Positions 25,741 through 38,582 of a DNA stretch of 64,000 bases are shown here, in pieces. Origin of the DNA: Crotophaga sulcirostris. Lineage: Eukaryota > Chordata > Aves > Cuculiformes > Crotophagidae. The notes beneath the pieces were generated by a model that saw only the letters and a program-made list of their open reading frames with translations, ran no database searches and was not told where the DNA came from. The stretch lies in the NCBI GenBank assembly GCA_013397455.1, contig VYZB01000215.1, positions 1,005,846 to 1,069,845 on the forward strand, given 5' to 3'. Every line of letters begins with the position of its first letter. The first letter of the stretch is position 1. The translations under genes and the position numbers were made by a program.

Positions 25741-28700
25741 GAGGATATTCAATTGGAGCATCATTTAGCACTGGCTTATCTAGGGTGTTTATTCTCACAT
25801 GATCCAAGCGTAAATTTTGAGTCCCTTGCCTTTCTTTGTTTCCTAAGGGGTTGTGAGATTCAGGAAGAGTTACATCTTCCTCTATTGCTATGTATATATA
25901 GCGTTGGATGAGGGATTCCAGTGAGATCCAATTTCTACCTTGTAGTGCTGCCATGTTACATGAAGGATTAACACAAGTTTAAATCATCCCTGTCATAAAG
26001 GAACAAGAACCTCTTCTGAGTACTGGTTACCAGGTGAACAGATCTTGTCGGCTGGAGACTTTTATATTTGTAGCTAGATTCTACTGTAAAGTTCAACATG
26101 GACCTTCATAGTTTTCATAAGAAATATTGGTGGGCAGGTTTTTGGGACTGAAAAATCTATGTAACTTTACGAACTAAACAGAGTCAAGAAAACTCTGTTT
26201 TGTTTTGTATGCATGTGGTTTCAACATAAATACTACATGGAAAGTCTTTTCTATTACACTCACACATATCCTTGAGTAGTACTCTTCATTCGTTAGCACG
26301 CTCTGCAAATGTTATTAGGATTTCAGGAAAAAAAAAGAATGAAATCATGCAAGATTCAAATAAAAGATATTCTGAATTACGCTATTATGTTTTTGCTGAA
26401 AACATAACTTGGCACAAGACAAGAAGGCAGAGTATGACATTAATGATATTCATGTGAGTAGAATCGATGCATCATGTTGTCATAAAACTGGCATTTTCAT
26501 TTCTCACTCCCACAGACATAAAATAGCAGCATCCAATATGCTGTCAAGGCACCACATACCAGTGGTAAAATACATTTAGACCTTCAGATGTGTAAAACAG
26601 ATGACGGTTTAAGTGTATTAGGAATGCTCTAAAAGTAGACAGATATATTTAAACTATATTAGATAAATTATGCTTGAATAAAATACACTGATGTGTATTG
26701 GTAAACACTTCCAAGTAACAAAGAAATCTGATCTTGCACTTGCTCTCCCTAGGCTACGCTTGAGATGCAAATGAGGAAAACCAGTAAGCCTAATACAGCT
26801 GTTACGAACAGTTTGCTTATTTTATTCTCTCAACTGCATGATAAAACATTGAACTACAAGGTGGAAATCTTGATCTTTAAGAACCACTATACCAAAGAAA
26901 TCAGGAACCTAACTAGGAAGTCTAAATAGGTCCTATTTTTTTTCATCCTTCAATTTTTTCACTGGAACAGAGAAAATGGTGTTGAGAAACTGGGTCCAAA
27001 TGAAAATGCAGAAAGAAGAAAAACGCAGAGCAATACTTCAGATTTGCTTTTTAGCTATTCATTTTGTACACTGGGTAGGAAATAGTGATTCATAATGAGC
27101 TCACAAATGTATCTAAAAATGCCCCAGAATTCCAAATTTCAATCAACATCAACAATTTTGTCTCATATTTATTTTTTTATATAGATGAAAACCCACTTAT
27201 TAAAAATAAGCCATATAGTTTCCCTTCATCTTTGACCTCAGCCAACAGATTCAGAACACACTAATCTAATTTATGACATAAAATGTGGCAAACTTCACAT
27301 TCTGTGTGATGCTACAATTACATCATCCATAACCATACCCTTCTGTTAGGACAAGTTCAAATTCCTTGTTCTTGGCATTCAGTGACCCAAATTACTCAGC
27401 CTTAACCTATAACTTTGACCTTGTCTTCTTCTATGTGCTAAGAACATGAGTTCAGCAGTGCTTTAATTTCCTTCTACCATTTTATCCTCATGCCTTCTTT
27501 CCAGCTGTCTTGCATTTATAGGATGTCTGCTGAATCCCTGTTTACAGATCTTATTCTCTTGTCTTTCAAACTACTTCTAAAACCTTTCCCCTAAAATCTT
27601 CCGTTCAAGGAAAAGTCTAATGCACTTGGAAATAAAAAATGCATGCATGTCTGACAGCTAATTGCATAATCCTTCATAAAAATTAAAGTCACATTTCTAT
27701 CTTTTTTATTCATTTTCTCCTCTTTTTGTGTCACATCTGAGTTCAAACTCTAACCTCTTCATGGTGGGGAACTTTTCATTAGCTGCTTCATCATTATTTT
27801 TCTCCACTCAAAGGGGAAAAAAATTATGTCTGCCCATGACACTCTAATATTTAGTCATTCCAAAGTAAGACAGAAAATAAGGAGGATGACAAGATACTAG
27901 AATCTGGGAAGAGCAGTATTTTTCTTAAAATGGAGACATGAACATCTCGGTCCTTAGACAGTGTAATAGGATGTGACTCTGAACACCCCAAAACACTGCT
28001 TATCGATAACACTTTCAACTCCCCAAAACACTAATAATTCACTTCTACAAAAAAACCTGACACATTAAAATTGTGGCATTTAACACTGAGAATCATCACC
28101 ATGTTCACCATCTGAACAAGGTATCTGATGAAAGATGAATGCCTGAAATACATCCATATTCAGCACTAAAAAAAAGGCGTTTCCCTGGCAACGATTTACC
28201 CCACCCTAAAAGAAATGCCTTAGAGTTGCAAAATGACTCACAGTCTGAAGGATGAATGTGTTTTGACTATTTAATATGTGACTTTTTTATTGAAATGGGC
28301 TTGGAGATCCTGTTTGATACTACAGGAATCAAGCAGAAAATTGTAGTAGCTGATTCAGAATCAAAATCTAAATGGTTCATATCAAAGCAAAAATTAAAAC
28401 TAACAAAAGGGTAATATTCATATTCTAGTATGTATTTCTATGTTATCCTAAATCCTTACCTCTTCACAAAAGTGTTTTTTTTTAAAAAAATATGAGATTT
28501 TTTCTGACTGCAAAAAAGGAGAGAAAGGTTGAGATACTTTAAGTTTAACCAATCATTCTGAGTATTTGAATTTTAAGATAACTTCCATGTAGCACAAAAA
28601 TCTTCCAAAGCACAAGAATCAATTAAAACAGTTTCAGTTTAAATTTTAGAAACTAAAGTTCACATCAATAACTCAACTCATTAAAATATCATTGCATAGA

Positions 28701-30704
28701 CTATATGGAGGAATTACTCCTATCTACGTATTTAACAAAAACACAAGGGATTCCATCCTGTTGTACCTAAACTATTCCAGGACTTTTTTTTCACAGCCTT
28801 TAGGCTAATTTTAGAGTGAATTTTGTTAACTTCAGTCTGTTTATTCCATGCTACCTAATCTAATAACCCTTTGAACTTCAGAATGTTTTTTTTTTCAAAA
28901 TTTCTAATTTTCCCTCCTCTATAAGAGTAGTATAAATCACAATTGTCTCCGTTTTGTGATGACAATATTTAATTCCCAAAAAATAGAACGCCTTATTCAA
29001 TGTAATAGATAAGGTGGGATATCATATACAAAGGAATTAGTCTGTTATTCAGCTTATTTATTCATTTGACTAAATTGTTTACTTGCTAGATTTATGATTT
29101 TATCTTGGAAATACCTTTCTTGATAAAAATAAAATCATGTAGATGCATTCCAAAGTATTTAACCATTTTGCACTGTTCTCACATAGATAGTCATAGGGTT
29201 TAAATTCCGGATGAATCTACTTTACAAAGATCATATTCTACCTTGTTTTGTAAATGTAGCGAAAGAAATACTTCCAAGGCAAACTCCTAATGAAATTTTG
29301 CAGTCTTTTGCTTTCCTCTCATTTTTTAATCACTTCAGATATATAGTGTTTAGAATTTATTGCTATTTTTTATATGCAATATAATCATGTAACAACATGT
29401 TGATTTTTCATATGTGCCATGAGGTGCAAAAGATGCATTTCATTTGCTCAGATTTTTACTGAGAGATGAAATAAGAACTACTCTCTGCAAGGCAAGTAAA
29501 GATGATTTTGGTATCCCTTGAAACCCTAACCGGTTATTCTCTGATTTGGGACAGCTAAAGTATGATTTATAGACATAGAAGTGGTATGTCCACTTTTCAT
29601 AATATTTTATTTCTCTGAATGAGGAAATCAATATTACAAGCTACACGATATCTCTTCTATTTTGTGAAAACCTGTGGCACATGGATTCCATATGTGAACA
29701 TCTCTTTTTTTTTTTCTTTTTTTTTCACAAGTGCTTCCTCTGAAACCAGTGAAAAAACATATGCCAACCCCTGTAGTAGATGCCATAGAGAAATAGCATT
29801 GGTAGCACATGAAATCTTTGGATGGTTTTGTTTCAAGAAAGAGGAGATGAAAAAAAAACCTACAACTGTTATAATCTGAAATGAAACGTTTTCCTGACTG
29901 GAATTTATGCTAGGATAAATGCTAGCTATGCACTAGAGATGGCAGAGATCACACACTACTTGCTGAAGGCAATGCTAACAGAAGCCAGCATGAGGACAGA
30001 GTTGGATGGAGGAGAAACACTTAGGTTCCAGAAGTAAAATTTGGTTGAATGGAAACTTCGAATCATTTTAAAACTTAAAAAATGAAGCAAAATCATTATG
30101 CTTCTGTCCTAAATATATTGCAGACAAAGAATTCGTCATATTCTTCTGAAAATTAAAATGGCAAAATAAAGATATATGTACTAGTCTGTTACATATATAC
30201 CACTGAAACACCCACTATAAGTGCTGACTACTTTAAGATATGCTATTTTTACTGTAAATACCAGGATAACTCTAATTACTGAACTCATAATAAATTCTAC
30301 CACCAAAATTACATTCTAAAGTTCTTTAATTTTTCATTAATTTCAAAAATATAGGAAGCTGAACTGCTACAGGATACCCTCCTCTTTGTAGGTTAGTTGT
30401 TCCCATTGTTACTATTTAACTTGAAACCTGGTAGCACATCTTAAACAGCATGTAATCATGATCTGACTGCCTTCTACATTCTAGTTTTTGTATGTTACAG
30501 CGGAGCGTTTTAAATATCGTTTTACTGCAATTACAATCACCTGCGTCCTGGTTTAAAATACATAGTTTGTCAAGTAGACATCCTGCTCCAAATGCCCTTG
30601 ATTTACTGCCCTATTTATTTGTTTGCACTGCCTATGATTTCGGAACAAAGACTACAAAAATTATCTGATACTGTATGAGATAGCATCCTGTTGTGCTACT
30701 CAGA
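25741..30704. other. Unique A+T-rich non-coding DNA
   Basis: No gene is established. A minus-strand frame at 25733-25954 (73 codons) has unusually protein-like, charged composition and is discussed as a finding. An octamer ATGCAAAT lies at about 26764. A broken T-rich tract lies at 29701-29727. Homopolymers T9A7 sit near 28475-28491. Confidence 0.6.
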
Positions 30705-30772
30705 CCTTCCTTCCTTCCTTCCTTCCTTCCTTCCTTCCTTCCTTCCTTCCTTCCTTCCTTCCTTCCTTCCTT
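30705..30772 (+). repeat. (CCTT)17 tetranucleotide microsatellite
   Basis: There are 17 perfect CCTT units with no interruption, followed by a decayed pyrimidine-rich tail to about 30806 (TTCC, CTCTTTTC and TTCTTCC words). On the minus strand this is (AAGG)n. Perfect arrays of this length are usually length-polymorphic. Frames through it (Pro-Ser-Phe on plus, Lys-Glu-Gly-Arg on minus) are repeat artefacts. Confidence 0.98.
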
Positions 30773-30806
30773 TTCCATCTTCCCTCTTTTCTTCTTCCTT
30801 CTTCCA

Positions 30807-31859
30807 GCACTTCCCTTTGTCCTTCTCTCCAAAACCTGTGGACTCTTCAGCTTTTCAAAGAGAATAACAGAAAATCAGCAGTTGTCCTACAGTTCCCAAG
30901 TCCGTTTAGTGCCACCTGAAAACTGGGAGGACTTAAGAATGCAGAAAATTATGAAATTCACAGACTGAATTATAAAAGGTGTTTTTATAAGCTCTTGGAA
31001 TTACCAGGGAGAAACACAGATGTTAAGCACTATTTTATCAGTGTACTAATTGGAGTAAGATATATCCAGTCTCTTTCAAAAATTATTCTTTTTTTTTTTT
31101 ATTTCCACAACTAATAAAGTTTGAGCTGGCTTTATGAAGCAAAGACAGAAGGAGGCTTGTCTTCTCCTTTTCTTTTCTCTTCATTACTTTCAATTCATTT
31201 GAACATCTGTTTTAAAACTTCTGGTTTTGACAGACGCCTCAATCACTACAGAATTTTGCATTGTTTAGGTAACTGTCCGAAGTCAAAGACTGCAAATCCA
31301 AATCATGTTCCATTTTCAAAATGTTTTCTCATCCCAACTATTACTGCTTTCTGCCAGCTTGTATCCTTCAGCACATTGATCACTGTTTTAGCAAAGTGCT
31401 ATAATTTTGTACATTGTACTTCTGGAAATCATGTTAATCAGCACTTGGCCCAAGAATAACTGAGTCAGATGGGAAGAGGAAAGAAAAGCAATTGAAAATT
31501 ACATGCTGTGAAGCTATTTATGTGATCCTTAAAAAATTCAGATGGGTTATATACCACTTTTTTTTTGGAAATTCATCGGAATTATCAATCTGATATTATG
31601 TTGCAGTAAATGACATTATATTGGTAGAAAATGTAACTCGATCCTTAAGGCAAACGTTGAACACTGTTCTATTCCCTATACAGCACACTAATCATGACTT
31701 TCAGTTTTAAAATATGTTTAGTGCTTATTAGAGAATCATTCTTCATACAAAATGTAATTTTAAATACCTCTTCATGAAAAAATCAAAATATCAACAAAAT
31801 TAATCCAAATGAATAAAAGAACCATAGATAAATAATTGAAAGCCGAAGAATGCCTTAAG
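30807..31859. other. Unique non-coding DNA
   Basis: Nothing recognised. A 112-codon plus-strand frame at 31121-31459 has no motif. A T run of 11 or so lies near 31090. Confidence 0.6.
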
Positions 31860-31912
31860 TTGACCTAGATGATTATTGCAGGTCCCTTTCAACTGGAACA
31901 ATTCTATTCTAA
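31860..31912 (+). mobile_element. CR1 LINE tail, degraded
   Basis: TTGACCTAGATGATTATTGC, then AGGTCCCTTTCAACTGGAAC and AATTCTATTCT, follows the CR1 3' end almost base for base (consensus order: TTGAACTAGATGATC, AGGTCCCTTCCAACC, ATTCTATG). The terminal octamers are eroded. It is a 5'-truncated dead copy. Confidence 0.82.
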
Positions 31913-33757
31913 AATTAATATGGGTAATCTAAAGTCAATAGAAACAGCACACACTATAACACAAGACAAGGTATTTTCTCTCATACAACAACAAGCAAAG
32001 CATTACGTTATATATAGTGCTAATCCAATGAATAACCTGTGGGTGTTTTTCAGATAAAAATAATTTCATTATAGAAGCTAAATGCTTGTTTTGCAATCGT
32101 CATGAACCTGTCTTTTCCTTAGTTATTTTTATTTTACCAGAGTGCTTCTCTTCACTGAGAGGGGAGAGCAAATTCAGGTAAAATCCTACTCAAGTCAAGT
32201 CTTGGGAATGTAACTTGAAAGAAGTCCTGCATCATTGTACATGTTGAAGCGATGACACTGAGTGTGTGTGTGCTGCACAGGAATGATCTACATTGGTTGT
32301 CCAATTTGTCTTAAGACAGAAGACTCACTGCCATACCGTACACACACGCTTCTACGCACAGCGCAAAGGGCCATCTCACTCCCATGTTGGGAATTCATCT
32401 TTTCTGTTTGAATAAATTCAGCTTTGATTAGCTTATTCATCTTCTTTTCCTAATTAGAGGTGCAGGTTGAAGAGGAAGTGCCACACTTAGATTACACGCG
32501 AGGGTAGGTAATTCTTCATTTTACCAGCAGTAATCAGACATTCAGTGTGTTTACAGGATAGTATAGTAATGTCTATGTGACTGCTGTTCAAACTGCAACA
32601 GAAGATAGGTGATGTAAAGACTATAAAAATTGTAAGACAATTCTTTAAGGTAACATTAAAACATGTAAAGTTTTCACAGAAGCCAGATTTTGGATCAGAC
32701 AAAGTGACAGTTGTTCAAAATTGCCCTGTCAGTGTCAAAATAGCAATCAGTTTGAGGTTCATCCTAAAAAGTGTTCAGGAAAGGAATGTTTCTTTGAAAA
32801 CAGAAAATGTCACATCAGAAAATGAGAGAGAGAAAGAAAATGAGTTTCACTAAAATAAGTGGCTTACAAGGGTGAAATGTTCTGGGATTTCTTTATAGAT
32901 ACAATTTCCTTGAATTTAGTACTACTTTCGCCATGGTAATAAAGGACAGAGCAATCTGTTTCAGCTGCAGTGCTTTGAGAAAGGGAATTCCTAAATTCAA
33001 CTATAAGTTGGTACATGAGTGTAAATATAGATAGACACAAATAGAGATATACAGAGGATTTTTTTCATGGTATAACCACAGCGATTAACAACCAAATTTA
33101 ATTGGTACCATTCTACAGTATTTCAACTAAACATAGCATAAAAATCTCATTGGACTAGGAATTTGTCTTCTCACAGATAGCATCTGTTAATAAGCACATT
33201 TCATAAAATTTAGGAAATTAAAGCTAGTTTAATTCTGTAAATTAATTATGGAATAGCGCTATTTTTGAATATCGAATCTCTTTCCTATTTCTTCTTACTT
33301 TACTGACCAAAATAAGATGTCATAGTTGGCAAATATTTTGCACTAAAAGACTAGAGATTTTAAAATTTTATTCCAATGCACTATCAACAGAATTGCTTCC
33401 TAGATTATAGCCACTTAAATGACAAAATGCTCTGAAGTCAAAGTACTTTTCAAGTGTCACCAATAGCATAATTTGAAGTTAATGTGTTTGTCCAGACATA
33501 ATTCACTAACTAAATTTAACTTACAAGACCTTTAGTAACTACCGTTCATGGGAACAATCAAATTTGATTCTGATAGCCAGGGTTGACATTGCAGGATATT
33601 ATTGAAAATAATTTCATATTTTACTTGTTACAGTATCCTTTAGATACACAAACAATTGTGAAAGAAGATATATAGACTTTTTAAAGCACAGCAATGTTCT
33701 GAACATGGAAGCAGTACAGCAGACTACAATTCTGACAAATATTTACTGATGTCTAAC

Positions 33758-33818
33758 ATGCAAATACAGCTCAACGTATTTATGTTGGAACACATTAATA
33801 TGCATTTATGCATATTAA
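33758..33818. promoter_or_regulatory. POU-factor-like motif cluster
   Basis: An octamer ATGCAAAT at 33758-33765 is followed 34 bases later by an 11-bp-arm palindrome at 33795-33818 (TTAATATGCAT, TT, ATGCATATTAA). Its core is ATGCAT, TT, ATGCAT. That resembles the known MORE class of POU-dimer site, ATGCAT plus ATGCAT with a 0-2 base A/T spacer. The motifs are directly seen; POU binding is inference from motif form. A+T-rich background makes such sites more likely by chance, though not this long a palindrome. Confidence 0.3.
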
Positions 33819-36800
33819 CAATAGATGTGACAGTTGAAGAAGAACTATTGAAAACTGGCATTCGTCATAACGGAAAACGTATACATTTTCTTTACATTCT
33901 TATCAACTGGCTTATGTAAAACAAGAATAGGTCACACAACTGTCAAAGCTGCTATTGCTTTCTAATTTTTATAAGGATAGATTTAATTCTTATCAGCAAA
34001 TTACCTTCATAAAATATGCTAGTTTGTAACCAATCATCATGTTAATGTCAGTAAAACTTTTAGGAAATGTTACAAAGAGTAACTGGAAGATATCACTTTG
34101 ACAGATAAATATTAAGCTTTTTTTTCCTTTATTTGAGATTGTTGTGTTGGGGTTTTTTTCAGCTTAACTTAAAGGACGTGGTCTTTTTTGCAGATTTATT
34201 ATGTGTTGGTGGCTTTATAAAACAGAAGACATTTTGGGGGGAATTGTACTCTTTTTCTCTGTAATTTCTATGAAAAATAACAGATCAATCTTTCCAATTG
34301 GAAATTCTGGGTGGTATCTCACTTGCTGAGTATCTTACTTGAATTTTGACCATTGAATACAGGCCTTTGTATCTGTGTACTTAGAAGTAATTCTGATTTC
34401 TTGGAGGAACAGTTTTACTTTCATCCAGTCTATGTAAGTTTTAAGATCAGTCACAGTTCTATGGACAATTATCCACTCTCTATAAAATGGTACCTGTAAA
34501 GTCCCAATACTTAGACTTAAGCATATTTCCCATCATTCAGTGCCACAAGCAAGCACAAAGAGTTTCTTTGCCTTCCTTGCAGATTTGAAATGAAGAGTCG
34601 CTGTTTCTGCTCATTAAGACAGTCATTTAACCTTAGGAAGTTACAGCCAAAAGCGGAGTGGTTTTTAAGCCAAAATGAAGGGATCAGCAAATATTTGGTT
34701 GCTCTCTTCCATTCCCACATCAAGATTAAAAAAGAAAAAAAAAAGCTTAAAATAAGCTAAATTCCAGCCAAAATCACAGCATGAAATCCAGAGGAGTTAT
34801 ACAGCTTTTCATTCAGTTACTATTGATTTTGACAAGTGATCAAAACGAGAGTTATTGGAAGAAAAAGTATAAGGAGTTTTTCTTAAATAAATAAAATAAC
34901 AAAAACCACTAATAAGATAATTTGCTAAATAAACTCTAAACACATAGTACAGTGTTGTGAAACAAGAGTTCATTGCCATCAAGGTTTGTAATAAAAGAAA
35001 TGTCTTCTATCTTCTTGCACTTCAGGTATCAGTGGAAAAAATTGAGAGAGCTGACAAATAGATTAAGGTGGAACTGGAAGACTAGTCAGTTTTTCCCGCC
35101 CTAAGACATGCGTTCACTCCTAGAAAATAAATAATCCAAACCAAATATCAAATAAATATTTTTTGTAATAATATAAAGAAATGTTATTTATTAAAAAAAT
35201 CCACTGAACTTTTGACTGAATGTATTGTTCGCCATGTAATACATAGTACATAAGAGATATATGGAATAGTACTCTGTCATCTAACTAAACCTCAAAGGAA
35301 AAAAGCCTGTATACAGCAGGGCTTGATATTATACTGTTATTGTATTATTGAGAGGAACATAATGCTTCTTCCACAGACTATTTTATTGTCAGTGCTAACA
35401 GTTAGACTGTAAATAACATAAATGGATATATCTTATTTTCTTGCATAAACATCTTAGTAATACATTAAATTACATTTTTAGATCTCAACATGTATGTGTA
35501 AATTCGAGAACTACACATCAGTGTCGGAGGGAAGACTGTCTTCGTACATACACACAGAGGTTTATTTTATCTGTACTTTCAGCAGGAAAGTCCTGAACAA
35601 AAGAGAAAACCCCACACCTTTTTCAGGACAAAACATTTCCAGCCAGGACTGCCGTGTTCAAATGGTGTGGGCACATCACCTTGGATCCAGAACACTAATT
35701 TTCTCATTAGCTATTCCATCTTTGTAAGAAAAGTCCTAAATTCAATAACTCTCACTGGCAGGCCAATTTGTTTTTAACAGCTACAGTCTTTGCAAGACAC
35801 TTTGTACTGCAGTCATGGGGTTTTATTCATTTAAATCATATAGCTAAATATAATTATAACCGTCAATTACATTGTACTTTCAAAAATACAGAAAATGTCT
35901 TACATTGTATATAAGGCACCATTAGTGGAATTGTTTCCTTCTTAATTGGCAGAGGTTGGAAGTGTTGTTCAAGCTTTTTTGGATTTCTTCTATGCTTGCC
36001 CTTCCCCCTCACATTTCTTCCAAAAAAGAATAAACTATTTTTTTCCAATGACTTTTATATGTAAATACTTAAAAAAGCTGGAAGTGTTGACCAGAATATG
36101 GACTGCAATAATCTGAGGTAAGGAATTTGGCATCCAGAAAACATTATTTACTTATGCAACCTTTAACTCAGTTAACCTCAAATTCTTCACTCATCTATGA
36201 GATAGTGTCAACCGAACAGGTAAACCACTTCCTCACCAGGACTAACCTACAGCTAATGTGCTGAAGATATTCTTCTTAAATGCCCAATCAGTTAAACAAG
36301 GTGAATACAGAACTCCTGTACCCTCACTCTGGGCCACAGTGAAGAGCAGTAATGTGGCAGTGGGGGAGAGGAGAGTGGGACTGCCTGGTCATCCCACCTT
36401 TTCCTCTACAGTTCAAAGGAATAATGATAAATAATACTTAGAAAGCAAAAGTGAACCTAACCTTCCCTTAATGAAGCAGTCTTTCTAAAGCTACTGCCTA
36501 ATTACCTTAATTCTCTTAACTTAGACAGAATGTCACTCTAGGGCCCTTTGAAATAATCTCTCCATTTATTTCTCAAGTCTGTAGGTAACAGACTTATTCA
36601 GGAAATATTAAACTCTAGAAACGGGGCGTGAGCTATTAATGGCCCCTGCAGCTTGGTGGCCCACATCCTGCTTCAGCATACAAGCCTGCACTCTCTTCCT
36701 AAAGCCACAGAAACACCTCTTAGCATTCAGTGCTGCATTTTATGGGAAGGCTCAGAATTTACCCTTATTCTCAGTGTCTTCCTGTCTTGTTTCCCAAGCA

Positions 36801-37044
36801 CACTGATAGAAGGCACCTCTCAGTGAACAAGTGGGGTGCTTTCAACCCTACTTTCCTTTGTCTACACACTCAATAGTCATCGCACCCAGAGTTTAGGTGT
36901 GTTAGTTAACAGTTATCACCTAACGGGACTTTACTTTCAGATACATCATTTATTACTAAATTTCTCTCCTCTTTCTTCATGCAGAATGTCTGAATTCTCA
37001 TTCTGTTTCAAGTAGAAAGTAATTATCAGCTGTCTGAGTTTTTT

Positions 37045-37064
37045 GGGGTTTTTTGGGGGGGGGG
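37045..37064 (+). repeat. G4-T6-G10 homopolymer cluster
   Basis: GGGG at 37045-37048 is followed by six T's and ten G's at 37055-37064. It is low complexity and may be prone to sequencing error or quadruplex-like folding on the plus strand. Confidence 0.8.
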
Positions 37065-37971
37065 ATGTTATTCTTTTATTTGTCTGTTTTTCCATTTTTT
37101 TTATGTCTGACACCAGATTTGAGACATTTCTATGAGTTTGCAACATTTGCCATGTTAGGTCTCACCAGGACCGTGTCACCACGCACATAAAATTTCAACT
37201 ATTATTAAATGTTTCCAATGCAATCTTAGGAAACAATATCCTTAGAGAATATGTTAGAACAAACTGACCTTCAGATTTCTTTCATATACCCTATGATTCA
37301 ATAATAATAATTTCATAGCTCACCTCTGAGGTAGTAATTTTATTTACTTGACTTTTTTTAATATACTTCCTGGAAACTCACCTGGCAGTCATTGCAATAT
37401 TGCATTAAAAATTATAAACAGATGGTTTTCACAACTTGCTGGCTATCAAATTCATATGTCATCACCTTCTCAGAGGGAGTTATCATAAAACAGAAATGTT
37501 CAGCAGCCTTTAATAATCACTGGCTACACAAACTAAATTAATTATATGAAGACAGCATTGAGCAACTCATATCATTAACTTACATTGAAAAGCAGCAAAC
37601 TATTTGCAAACATACTCTGTGTCTCCAGATAAAGAGCCTAAACTATTTGTATTGAATTTAAATTTGATTCGCAAGTTCTTAACGGAGTCAAAATGCTAAA
37701 AGAAAACATCTTACCTAAATAAATATAACCTTGTAATAAAGGCTAATATTTGATATTTGCATTATTTATTGTTTGTAAAATATTACTGTAGAATCAGAGA
37801 CTTCACACAGCAGTTATCACACCTCAAATAATTCCTCAGATTTCAGAAAGAATTTTCAAGAATGCATTTACAGTTTAAATATAAATCCTCTTAACTACTA
37901 CAAATTTTTAATCACCTAAAATGAGACAACTGAACTATGCAATTTAGAAGTTAAACATTGCAATATGACAG

Positions 37972-37991
37972 TTTTCTATAATTATAGAAAA
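37972..37991. repeat. 20-bp perfect palindrome
   Basis: TTTTCTATAA is followed directly by its reverse complement TTATAGAAAA. An outer ACAG/CTG pairing continues it with a short bulge. It could extrude as a cruciform or reflect a template-switch event. It is A+T-rich, so chance is a fair alternative. Confidence 0.8.
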
Positions 37992-38561
37992 TACTGAATT
38001 ATGTTGTCAGACTCCAATTAAAAAGAGATAGACATTTCTTTAAAATCTGCATTCTAATTTAAGAGTATTTCTGTTAAAGTAGACATAATTGTAAGCACAA
38101 ATATACGTACATCATAGCCATTCCCAACTGGAAAATACATCATAAACTAGCAGGTCACTGGTTTAAGCCTATGAATTACAGATAGGATACGACAGATCTA
38201 TAGTGAACATAACTTGGAACAGCTCTATTGCTGAGTTGAGAAATGGCCTTGTTTCTTAGAAACAAAAAAAAGTCTCTCTCTTTTTAGGCTAGGTCAGATG
38301 AAACAGTTGAAATGCATCAATCTTTTCTGAGAAATGTGATAGAAGTATTTTCACCAAGGTATATGACCTCTATAATGTGGCTATCTACACTACACCATAC
38401 AAAAATATATTTTAAAAAGTAGTTTCAAAAATAAAAAATTCTTTAAACTTCTGATCCAGTGCCATGTATATATGAGTGCCAAGAAACGTGAAAAAACAAA
38501 TGAAAATCTATTCTCTTTAAATGATGTGAAAATCAAAAAGATTTCTAATTAAACATTATTG

Positions 38562-38582
38562 GATGAAAGTTGAACTTTCATC
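38562..38582. repeat. 21-base near-perfect palindrome
   Basis: GATGAAAGTT, a single G, then AACTTTCATC form a 10-bp inverted repeat around one base. It lies about 570 bases from the palindrome at 37972. No function is evident. Confidence 0.8.

Noticed and set aside
30632..30968. Lys-Glu-Gly-Arg repeat frame on minus and Pro-Ser-Phe repeat frame on plus
   Set aside because: Both are translations of the CCTT microsatellite.
36150..36230. MIR-like words (CTCAGTTAACC, TTCTTCACTCATCTATGAGA)
   Set aside because: The match to the SINE core is too broken and out of spacing to call by eye.
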